Positions 1-5,438 of a stretch of DNA of 6,210 nt are shown here, piece after piece. Source of the DNA: Anaerolinea sp. (GTDB lineage Bacteria > Chloroflexota > Anaerolineae > Anaerolineales > Anaerolineaceae). Each line of letters begins with the position of its first letter. The stretch's first letter is position 1. The notes under the pieces were generated by a model. That model did not search any database and had not been told where the DNA came from. It saw nothing but the letters and a program-made list of their open reading frames with translations. Position numbers and translations under genes: made by a program. The DNA lies in the NCBI GenBank assembly GCA_013824385.1, contig PNNU01000214.1, positions 1 through 6,210 on the forward strand. The letters run 5' to 3'.

Positions 1-240
1 GTAAATATTATCTATGATGGGTATGAGTATTGTCTCAATATACTTCTCGATCTTATACGAAGTCCTATTCCTAAAATAATCAACAAGCCTGAAATCATTG
101 ATGCAATTGACGAACTTAGTATCGTTGTCGGAGTAAAAACAGAGCAAGAATGGTGGAATCTGGCAGTTGAAAAATTTCCAAAAGAAACGTCAAAGGCAAT
201 GAATCACATGAAAATCTGCGATGCAAAAAAATCTTCTTAA
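1..240 (+). CDS. Unknown protein, C-terminal fragment (5' end outside window)
   Basis: Frame 1 is open from the first base to a TAA at 238-240 and gives 79 residues, beginning VNIIYDGYEYCLNILLDLIR and ending MKICDAKKSS. The start lies upstream of the window. I do not recognise the family. The visible part is a small, mixed-charge soluble sequence, with a hydrophobic patch (YCLNILLDLI), a Trp-Trp pair (EQEWWNLAVEKF) and a lysine-rich tail; it has no signal peptide or membrane segment. The stop lies 10 bases before the 5' core of attC-like site A, so this looks like the cargo of the cassette upstream. That the frame is coding is inferred from its openness, the plausible amino-acid mix and its position directly before site A. 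Confidence 0.6.
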   Translation, partial: VNIIYDGYEYCLNILLDLIRSPIPKIINKPEIIDAIDELSIVVGVKTEQEWWNLAVEKFPKETSKAMNHMKICDAKKSS

Positions 241-250
241 GACGGCTAAA

Positions 251-370
251 GCCTAACACCTCATGCAGCGGATAATTGGGCTTCTTCGCGAGTGGGTTAA
301 TACAGTTCTTAAACCGCGTTTCGTCCCCGCCCACAACTGCCCCACAGGGGCATAACAAAAACCGTTAGGC
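251..370 (+). repeat. attC-like recombination site A
   Basis: The 5' core GCCTAAC (251-257) and 3' core GTTAGGC (364-370) are perfect inverted 7-mers, and both fit the attC consensus RYYYAAC / GTTRRRY. They bound about 120 bp without a gene. Inside are the box TGCAGCGGATAATTGGG (264-280), which recurs in modified form in sites B and F, and the hairpin TGCCCC-ACA-GGGGCA (338-352), which recurs in site B. ATGC occurs next to both cores (inverted), which could form part of the inner L''/L' stem. The site sits between the stop of the upstream gene and the start of the YxiG-like gene, as expected for a cassette boundary. An integron integrase would be needed for activity; none is visible. Confidence 0.75.
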
Positions 371-382
371 GTTCGAAGAGAG

Positions 383-919
383 ATGATTATGCCCGGCACA
401 GTCAAAGAGATATTAGAACGCGAAGAATTTTCTGATGCTGCAATCTTGCGTCATGGTTTTACAGATTACATGAGAGACTATGACGTTATAGTTGGCGCAC
501 GTAACGGCCCACCCAATACTGATGTTCATAAATACCAGTTTGTCGGTTGCGTCGAAGCTCGTTATGAGACAAAACTCGGTAAAGACTTCTTACTTTCTAT
601 AACTGATGATTTTGTTTTCTCCGGGCCAGATTACCCAGATAAGCCTGATCCGAATGGTTTTATCTGGGGTGTTCGCTTCGCGGAGACGTGGGTAGGAGGA
701 GGGTTAAAATACATTCACAGTGGAGAGCGAGCAAAACATTGGTCAAAAATAATTGGGCGAGAAATGCATGAGGTTATCATAGACACAAACGCCTATGTTC
801 TGCAGTTGGTTTTTGCAGATATTCGCTATGCGTTCTTGGGGCACGAACCAGAAGTTCAATTTCCAAAAGATTATCCTTTGAAGATAAGTGAAATCACAAA
901 AGATGGCGGTGTGGTTTAA
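383..919 (+). CDS. YxiG-like family small protein of unknown function
   Basis: This 178-residue soluble protein has no signal peptide or membrane helix. The segment HGFTDYMRDYDVIV (residues 24-37), the later NGFIWGVRFAETW (91-103) and HEVIIDTNAYVLQLVFADI (129-147) resemble, from memory, the YxiG-like proteins of Bacillus and actinobacteria. The function of that family is not known to me, so the name is only a family label. The first ATG (383) directly abuts a purine-rich GAAGAGAG; the ATG at 389 has better spacing (about 6 nt) and may be the true start. The gene begins 12 bases after the 3' core of site A, and its TAA (917-919) lies within the 5' core of site B, so it fills one cassette of about 700 bp. 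Confidence 0.8.
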   Translation: MIMPGTVKEILEREEFSDAAILRHGFTDYMRDYDVIVGARNGPPNTDVHKYQFVGCVEARYETKLGKDFLLSITDDFVFSGPDYPDKPDPNGFIWGVRFAETWVGGGLKYIHSGERAKHWSKIIGREMHEVIIDTNAYVLQLVFADIRYAFLGHEPEVQFPKDYPLKISEITKDGGVV

Positions 920-1072
920 CCGCAAAACACCTGAAACAGCTTGCAGCAGAGGATTGGGTTCATCGCAATTAAGGATTATTTTCCTGGCATCGAGTCTTCC
1001 TGTTCTTAAAAACGCTTCATTCTGCCCCCACTTACCCCATAGGGGCATAACCGCAAACGCAAACCGTTAGGT
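914..1072 (+). repeat. attC-like recombination site B
   Basis: The 5' core GTTTAAC (914-920) overlaps the stop codon of the preceding gene, and the 3' core GTTAGGT (1066-1072) lies 11 bases before the GNAT start. Both fit the attC consensus, but they pair with each other only imperfectly. The interior is clearly homologous to site A: a TGCAGCAGAGGATTGGG box (942-958), a shared TTCTTAAA, and a 17-base block at 1035-1051 that differs from site A (340-356) at one base. At 159 bp it is longer than site A. A and B therefore belong to one family of sites. Confidence 0.7.
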
Positions 1073-1083
1073 AACAGGTAAAT

Positions 1084-1551
1084 ATGTCGCTAATGATCCA
1101 GGAAGTTTCTGTAATAAATGCTCCAATTGAGCTGCTGCTACTTGCCGATCCCTCGGAAGACAAGATTCGCTCCTATCTTCCAGGATCAAAGTGCTTTGTT
1201 GCTTTGAGTGGTGCGGATGTGGTTGGCGCATGCGTCGTTCAGCCACGTGGCAAAGACACTTATGAGCTGATGAGCATCGCTGTTCAACCAGACCACCAGA
1301 AGTTCGGATACGGCACAGCGCTCTTGAAATGGGTGATTGATTACTATCGCATCTCTGGAGCATGGCAACTTGAGGTGGGCACCGGCACGTTTGGTTATCA
1401 ACTCGCTTTCTACCAGCGACAGGGTTTTCGGGTTACAAGCATTGACCATGACTTCTTTATCAAGAATTACCCTGAACCAATCTTTGAGGACGGAATACAG
1501 CTCTTCGACATGCTTCGCCTTACATTGAGTTATTATGGCAATGGTGCCTGA
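1084..1551 (+). CDS. GNAT family N-acetyltransferase
   Basis: This 155-residue cytoplasmic protein is one GNAT domain. GNAT enzymes transfer an acetyl group from acetyl-CoA to an amine; the substrate here is unknown. Motif A covers about residues 61-83 (ELMSIAVQPDHQKFGYGTAL), with the CoA-pyrophosphate loop Q72-x-x-G75-x-G77, where the first position is Gln as in the Q/R-x-x-G-x-G/A consensus. Motif B is represented by LAFYQRQGFR (108-116), followed by DHDFFIKNYPEPIFEDGI (121-138), a tail I associate with a common uncharacterised GNAT subgroup. The ATG at 1084 follows AGGTA (1076-1080) at short spacing; the ATG at 1093 is possible. The TGA stop falls inside the 5' core of decayed site C. GNAT genes are frequent integron cassette cargo. 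Resistance activity cannot be inferred. Confidence 0.93.
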   Translation: MSLMIQEVSVINAPIELLLLADPSEDKIRSYLPGSKCFVALSGADVVGACVVQPRGKDTYELMSIAVQPDHQKFGYGTALLKWVIDYYRISGAWQLEVGTGTFGYQLAFYQRQGFRVTSIDHDFFIKNYPEPIFEDGIQLFDMLRLTLSYYGNGA

Positions 1552-1605
1552 CAATTCATTCAAGCCGGTACCGTTTCTTGGCGCCCATTTATATAAACGA
1601 TAGAT
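1545..1605 (+). repeat. Decayed attC site C, aadA-cassette-like type
   Basis: The block starting TGCCTGACAATTCATTCAAG aligns without gaps over about 61 bases to the short attC of aadA-type cassettes as I remember it, with about two thirds of positions matching. The 5' half (1545-1563) is the best preserved. The 5' core GCCTGAC (1546-1552) overlaps the TGA stop of the GNAT gene. The position of the 3' core reads GATAGAT (1599-1605) instead of GTTAGAT, so the cleavage triplet GTT is broken and the right arm no longer pairs well. This site differs in length and sequence from sites A, B, E and F, which implies a different cassette source. The alignment is from memory. Confidence 0.6.
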
Positions 1606-1689
1606 TTTAACAATCATCACTTACCTGTAGACCGAGGAATATTACTTCAAATGTCGACACCCTTTTCTGATATTTAGTAAAATATATTT

Positions 1690-2280
1690 ATGGAAGATAC
1701 TATTGATCTGTCACTAACCCGTTGTGAATGGAATCTTAATGATGTTATCCTAACCCGTTATCATGATGAAGAATGGGGAAACCCGCTTCACAATGACCAA
1801 ATGTTGTTTGAATTCCTGGCATTGGACGGAATGCAGGCTGGATTGAGTTGGAATACCATCTTACGCAAGCGGGAGAATTTTCGGCAGGCATTTGATAATT
1901 TTGAGATTGAAGTTGTTGCTGCATATAATGAAACGAAAATTCAGGAATTGCTCGCGAACGCGGGAATTGTTCGCAATAAAGCCAAAGTCAATGCGATCAT
2001 CAATAACGCCAATCGAGTCATCGCGATCCGCGAGGAATTTGGTTCATTGGATAATTATTTATGGGGATTCACCGAAAGGAAAGTCATCCAGAATAGTTGG
2101 CAGACCTTATCCCAAATTCCTGCAACCAGCGCAATTTCAGACGCCATGAGCAAAGATATGGTTGGGCGCGGATTTAAGTTCTGCGGCAGTACCATCCTAT
2201 ATGCGTTTATGCAGGCTGCAGGAATGGTAAATGACCATATTGTTTCTTGTTTCCGATATAAGGAATTGTATAAAGATTAA
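1690..2280 (+). CDS. tag: DNA-3-methyladenine glycosylase I
   Basis: This 196-residue protein aligns along its length with E. coli Tag (187 residues), which excises 3-methyladenine from alkylated DNA in base excision repair. The zinc ligands are present: C12 (RCEW), H25 (RYHDEEWG), H183 and C187 (GMVNDHIVSC). The base-binding loop DGMQAGLSW (46-54), KRENFRQAF and RGFKFCGSTILYAFMQA are all recognisable. E. coli Glu38 is replaced by Asp46 (LDG instead of LEG), a conservative change that I believe occurs in other homologues. No Shine-Dalgarno is visible before ATG 1690, but the N-terminus matches the family, with a few extra residues. The gene has its own terminator downstream. It follows decayed site C and precedes the site D remnant, so it is either cassette cargo or a resident gene. 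Confidence 0.96.
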   Translation: MEDTIDLSLTRCEWNLNDVILTRYHDEEWGNPLHNDQMLFEFLALDGMQAGLSWNTILRKRENFRQAFDNFEIEVVAAYNETKIQELLANAGIVRNKAKVNAIINNANRVIAIREEFGSLDNYLWGFTERKVIQNSWQTLSQIPATSAISDAMSKDMVGRGFKFCGSTILYAFMQAAGMVNDHIVSCFRYKELYKD

Positions 2281-2288
2281 TTATCAAA

Positions 2289-2313
2289 GAGTAGTAATTT
2301 GTGAGTAGTAATT
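2289..2313 (+). repeat. Short tandem direct repeat after tag
   Basis: GAGTAGTAATT occurs twice (2289-2299 and 2303-2313), with a 14-base period, between the tag stop codon and the terminator hairpin. It may be a slippage duplication; no function can be assigned. Confidence 0.5.
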
Positions 2314-2316
2314 AGG

Positions 2317-2347
2317 AAGTGCCTGTCTGATGGATGGGCACTTTTTT
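2317..2347 (+). terminator. Rho-independent terminator after tag
   Basis: AAGTGCC (2317-2323) pairs perfectly with GGCACTT (2337-2343), with a 13-base loop in which TC/GA can also pair. The stem runs directly into a T tract (2342-2347). It lies 36 bases after the tag stop, on the same strand, and is the clearest intrinsic terminator in the window. It separates tag transcription from the lipoprotein gene. Confidence 0.8.
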
Positions 2348-2348
2348 G

Positions 2349-2376
2349 TTGCATCAATTGTGGAATTTTGTATAAT
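2349..2376 (+). promoter_or_regulatory. Candidate sigma70-type promoter for the lipoprotein gene
   Basis: A perfect TATAAT (2371-2376) is preceded at 16 bases by TTGCAT (2349-2354), a weak match to TTGACA. It lies just after the tag terminator and about 125 bases before the lipoprotein ATG, so a transcript would run through the site D remnant. The surrounding DNA is AT-rich, which raises the chance of a random match. Confidence 0.4.
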
Positions 2377-2428
2377 TTAATTGAAGAGAAAAAAGTTTCA
2401 ATTTCTAAATATTTTCCAAACCCACCCC

Positions 2429-2461
2429 AGCGCCATGCTTCGCGAACGCAAACCGTTGGGC
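2429..2461 (+). repeat. attC-like site D, 3' arm only
   Basis: The block AGCGCCATGCTTCGCG through the 3' core GTTGGGC (2455-2461) matches the end of site F (5549-5581) at 28 of 33 positions by eye. No 5' core GCCCAAC and no partner for the GCTTCGCGAA arm is present between the tag terminator and this block. The left arm therefore seems lost or replaced, possibly when the tag region joined the array. The 3' core itself is intact. Confidence 0.6.
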
Positions 2462-2488
2462 GGCTAAAAATATTCTTATCACATCAAA

Positions 2489-2493
2489 AGGAG
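2489..2493 (+). promoter_or_regulatory. Ribosome binding site of the lipoprotein gene
   Basis: AGGAG lies 8 bases before ATG 2502. It is a strong Shine-Dalgarno that fixes the start and matches a normal signal peptide at the encoded N-terminus. Confidence 0.8.
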
Positions 2494-2501
2494 AATAAAC
2501 C

Positions 2502-4298
2502 ATGCAACGGATTATTCCACGCCTGATGATTTGTCTTTGTTTATCGTTTACTACTGCCTGCTCACAGCAAACATCAGTCACTCCGACATCTATTATTCCA
2601 TCTACATCACCGGCAACTTATACGCCGATGAAATCACCCCAACCACCTACAGCTACGAGCCTTCCACCGACTCCTGCCATCGGAAGAGGATTAGCTCCTG
2701 GCCTGAAACTGGAAAGATTCCACGAGCCGACCATGTCGCCGGTTCTGGTGCGCTTTGGGCCAAACGATGAACTCCTGCTTTTGGATACCAATTCCTGGGA
2801 GATAGAACAACTCCAGTCCAATGGATCACTGACTGTTTATGCTTCCTTCCCGGAGTTATCAACGACAAGTGGTGCATTGGAACACTTCGGTTTCGATCCA
2901 TCCGGGCGACTATGGATCTCGACCCATCATGGCGGTACATATCGGATCGCAGACGATGGCTCCCCTGAGTGGGTTGCCAGCGCGCATCGCGTATTTGCCT
3001 TTAACTCACAGGGAATCATGTATGCAGTGGATTCCCCGTCATCCAATGTTCAAAGAATTACCCCTGAAGGTCAGGTCACTGAACTTGCTGAAGGCTTTGG
3101 AAGAGCACATAATATCGCCATAGGACCAAACGATGAAATTCTGGTCGTTGAACAAGACAGGGGAGAGCTCATTCAGGTATTTGAGGACGGTCATTGGGTG
3201 AAGATAACAGATGGACTAAGTATTGATCACAGCATCGCAGTAGCGCCTGATAGGACGGTCTATCTTATGGATTGGAGCGGTATCCAGGAGGTGGATTTAA
3301 ACGCGGGAACGAAAACGAATCTGGATTGGTACGAAAAGTATTCAAATTCTGGCGAGAAGGGAATTTTCGACAGCGCCGGATATATGTATACATTTCACCC
3401 CAATCAACCAATCTACCGCCTGGATTTTCAAACCCAGACCTGCGAAATGATATTCCATCCGCAGGGATACACCTGGGCAATGGCGGTAGGACCAGATAGT
3501 AGGGTTTTTGCTGGCTATGGGGGTTTGGTTGCTGGTTCGGAAACAACACTGTATGAAATCACCGAGGGCGATATTTTGGTACCCCTATGGACCGTACCTT
3601 ATCGTTTTCCAACCAGTATAACCTTTACTCCGGAAGGGATCGGTTTCTTAGCGGTTTATGGTCATAAAAAAGTTGAGTATGGGCAAGCGGGATTTTGGAA
3701 TGGTATGATCTATTCCTTTGATCTCGTGAACGGGTCATATGAAGAATACGCCGAAACAAAAGGGCTTCCTCATGAGATTGACGTCGACCCAACGACGGGG
3801 GATTTATGGTGGACTCTTCATCAAAGTCTTTGGGTAAAGCGCACTGATGGTCAAATCATCCAGGTAAGTTACCCTGGGGACGATCGTTCGGCACAACCTC
3901 GCCACTTGACTTTTTCCTCCGATGGAACTTTATACGCGCTGATTGATTTGCCACCAGACGGTCATTTACTCTGGCATAATCGTCTTTATAGCCGCGACAC
4001 AACTGGGAACTGGACCGAACTGGTTGTTGCAGATGGGCCACAGCTGGGACTTTTGAGCCAAGCGATATGCCCGGATGGGAGTAATTATCTTTTCGGGTAT
4101 ACATGGGAATCAGCCACGGTTGTAACCGACTCCAATCGGACTGGTCTCGTTTACGCGATCTGGAAACTGGAAGATAATGGGATACTAACCTTGCTTGGTT
4201 ATGATGCCGGCAGCGATTCGTTTGCATCAGATTGCGATCCAATTACCAATGACGTATATTTTATAACTACTGACGGGATACTCCGTCTTTCTTGGTAA
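2502..4298 (+). CDS. Secreted beta-propeller lipoprotein (NHL / SMP-30-like repeats)
   Basis: This 598-residue protein begins with a lipoprotein signal peptide (two Arg, a hydrophobic core, then FTTAC with the predicted lipidated Cys20). A Ser/Thr/Pro-rich linker follows at about 21-60, which would hold the protein away from the membrane. The rest consists of repeats with a hydrophobic strand, Pro/Gly turn and second strand. Examples are FDPSGRLWIS (131-140), IAIGPNDEILVV (205-216), IAVAPDRTVYLMD (245-257), IDVDPTTGDLWWTL (426-439) and LTFSSDGTLYALI (469-481). I count about twelve such units from residue 85 to 590, compatible with two six-bladed propellers. The fold resembles NHL, SMP-30/gluconolactonase and virginiamycin-lyase-like propellers, but I cannot identify a catalytic set, so an enzyme name is not justified. 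A binding role outside the cell is possible. Confidence 0.88.
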   Translation: MQRIIPRLMICLCLSFTTACSQQTSVTPTSIIPSTSPATYTPMKSPQPPTATSLPPTPAIGRGLAPGLKLERFHEPTMSPVLVRFGPNDELLLLDTNSWEIEQLQSNGSLTVYASFPELSTTSGALEHFGFDPSGRLWISTHHGGTYRIADDGSPEWVASAHRVFAFNSQGIMYAVDSPSSNVQRITPEGQVTELAEGFGRAHNIAIGPNDEILVVEQDRGELIQVFEDGHWVKITDGLSIDHSIAVAPDRTVYLMDWSGIQEVDLNAGTKTNLDWYEKYSNSGEKGIFDSAGYMYTFHPNQPIYRLDFQTQTCEMIFHPQGYTWAMAVGPDSRVFAGYGGLVAGSETTLYEITEGDILVPLWTVPYRFPTSITFTPEGIGFLAVYGHKKVEYGQAGFWNGMIYSFDLVNGSYEEYAETKGLPHEIDVDPTTGDLWWTLHQSLWVKRTDGQIIQVSYPGDDRSAQPRHLTFSSDGTLYALIDLPPDGHLLWHNRLYSRDTTGNWTELVVADGPQLGLLSQAICPDGSNYLFGYTWESATVVTDSNRTGLVYAIWKLEDNGILTLLGYDAGSDSFASDCDPITNDVYFITTDGILRLSW

Positions 4299-4335
4299 GC
4301 AACGGGGGCCTTATCTTAGTAAAGGACACCACACC

Positions 4336-4457
4336 GCCCAACACCGGCTCCACCTGACCGCCTTTAGCGCGGGGATGCGGCGGCCATTCGGTAGAAAAAG
4401 TGATTTTACGCAATCTCGTCTCGCCAAATCGGCGGTAGGTATGCCAAACCGTTGGGC
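4336..4457 (+). repeat. attC-like recombination site E (best-folding)
   Basis: The 5' core GCCCAAC (4336-4342) and 3' core GTTGGGC (4451-4457) are perfect inverted 7-mers. Next to the cores, the left arm reads GGCTCCACCTGACCGCC; the right arm, read as reverse complement, gives GGCATACCTACCGCC. GGC, ACCT and ACCGCC therefore pair, with an unpaired spacer after the core and an extra G bulged from the left arm. This is the R''-spacer-L'' / L'-spacer-R' layout, with an extrahelical base, that integron integrases recognise on a folded single strand. The centre (about 4365-4425) would be the variable loop. The site lies between the lipoprotein stop and the HEAT-like gene. Confidence 0.8.
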
Positions 4458-4480
4458 AAACGAGCATTGGGCATGCAAAA

Positions 4481-4485
4481 AAGGA
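4481..4485 (+). promoter_or_regulatory. Ribosome binding site of the HEAT-like gene
   Basis: AAGGA lies 7 bases before ATG 4493 and supports that start. It is 23 bases past the 3' core of site E, so the cassette carries its own translation signal. I see no promoter for this gene. Confidence 0.65.
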
Positions 4486-4492
4486 TAATAAT

Positions 4493-5146
4493 ATGGATAT
4501 ATTAACTGCGCTAAAAAACAATAAAGGAACAGTCTCAAGTGCTTTGGGAAAAGAAATAGCATCTGAAATATTGCAGGGTAAATATCAATTATTAGAAACG
4601 GTTATTCCTCTTGTCACATATAATCTAAATAATATAAAAGATAAAAATATTAGAGCTGGTGCAGCAAAAGTTGTAGAGTGTGTAGCTGAAAAAAGGGCAG
4701 ATTTGATTTCACCATATATTTCTGAATTGATAAATGCTTTAGAAGTGGAAGAACCTCAAACAAAGTGGATGATATTTATGGCTTTAGGCTATTGCGCCAA
4801 AGGTAATGAAAAGAATGTAAAACATGCCCTTGTTTATGCAAAAAAATACATTAACCAAAAAAAAGACGGGCAGTTATGTTTATTAGGAGCGATTGACCTA
4901 TTTTTAGGGCATTATGGTGAAATATCAGAAAAAAATGCAGCAGAGGTTTTTCCTTTGTTGTTAGAATCATCAGATAACACTATTTATAATGAACAAGATT
5001 GGATATTAGAAGGATTTATTAGAATTGCTCCCAATCTAACAAAAAAAGAAAAAGACGTAATTGTTCAAATTGCAAATGAATATAAAGAGAATAGCAAGAA
5101 AGCAACACAAAAAAGAGCTGAAAAACTATTAAAGATATGCGTCTAA
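4493..5146 (+). CDS. HEAT-repeat-like alpha-solenoid protein, function unknown
   Basis: This 217-residue protein has no signal peptide or membrane segment and appears all-helical. Consecutive amphipathic helices, such as YQLLETVIPLVTYNL (31-45), NIRAGAAKVVECVAEKR (52-68), LISPYISELINALEV (71-85), KWMIFMALGYCA (91-102) and VKHALVYAKKYI (109-120), are spaced as in HEAT or ARM repeats. The C-terminus (184-214) is rich in Lys and Glu. Such proteins usually bind other proteins or nucleic acids; no enzymatic motif is seen. Base composition is distinctive: four sampled 60-base lines average about 28% GC, against about 47% in sampled lines of the lipoprotein gene, which suggests a foreign origin. The TAA overlaps an attC-type 5' core (5141-5147). 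Confidence 0.85.
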   Translation: MDILTALKNNKGTVSSALGKEIASEILQGKYQLLETVIPLVTYNLNNIKDKNIRAGAAKVVECVAEKRADLISPYISELINALEVEEPQTKWMIFMALGYCAKGNEKNVKHALVYAKKYINQKKDGQLCLLGAIDLFLGHYGEISEKNAAEVFPLLLESSDNTIYNEQDWILEGFIRIAPNLTKKEKDVIVQIANEYKENSKKATQKRAEKLLKICV

Positions 5147-5169
5147 CAAAAGATTCTACCTGACTCACC
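5141..5169 (+). repeat. attC-like 5' half-site at the end of the HEAT-like gene
   Basis: GTCTAAC (5141-5147) fits RYYYAAC and contains the TAA stop. It is followed by CTACCTGACTCACC (5156-5169), which resembles CTCCACCTGACCGCC in the left arm of site E. A matching 3' core GTTRRRY at normal distance was not found. It is probably the left end of a site whose right arm was lost or displaced by the following G+T-rich DNA. Confidence 0.5.
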
Positions 5170-5199
5170 TATGTTTCAGAATTTTGATTAATGAGCGCG

Positions 5200-5420
5200 G
5201 CTCTTTATTAAGTTGCGTCGGGTTGCGGCGAAGGTTTCGGGTGATCTTTTCGGGTTTTCGCTGTCTACGTTTTGGCTGGCGGTTTAGAGTTGGCGCAGCT
5301 CAAGTTGGGAAACGAAGTGAAAAGTGCATTTTTGTGGCGGGTTCCTGCGGTGCGGGCGGTTGTCTGGTTTGGCGCGGGCTGTGGTTAATTTGGAAGGCTG
5401 GCGAAAGCGGAGCTATGTCA
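5200..5420. other. G+T-rich stretch without a recognisable gene
   Basis: By hand count, 5221-5400 contains 71 G, 28 C, 58 T and 23 A on the + strand, so about 72% is G or T. Open frames here on both strands run into site F, lack a plausible ribosome site and give low-complexity or Arg/Cys-rich products, so I do not call a gene. GTTGGG occurs at 5304-5309, but the next base is A, so it is not a full 3' core. The stretch may be a decayed site or inserted DNA. Confidence 0.5.
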
Positions 5421-5438
5421 AAAGCGTCTGTCAAAATC

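Noticed and set aside
743..1070. Short frames overlapping site B on both strands
   Set aside because: They cross the end of the YxiG-like gene and the attC-like repeat, with no recognisable protein features.
1652..1659. TGTCGACA palindrome before tag as a possible operator
   Set aside because: Only 8 bases, single copy, and not a match to an SOS or Ada-type operator that I know.
1651..1677. Eight-codon leader-like frame before tag, with GAGGA upstream
   Set aside because: Shine-Dalgarno spacing is about 12 bases, no attenuator hairpin follows, and such short frames arise often by chance.
2618..2940. Minus-strand and other-frame ORFs within the lipoprotein gene
   Set aside because: Shadows of a well-supported gene with signal peptide, strong ribosome site and repeat structure.
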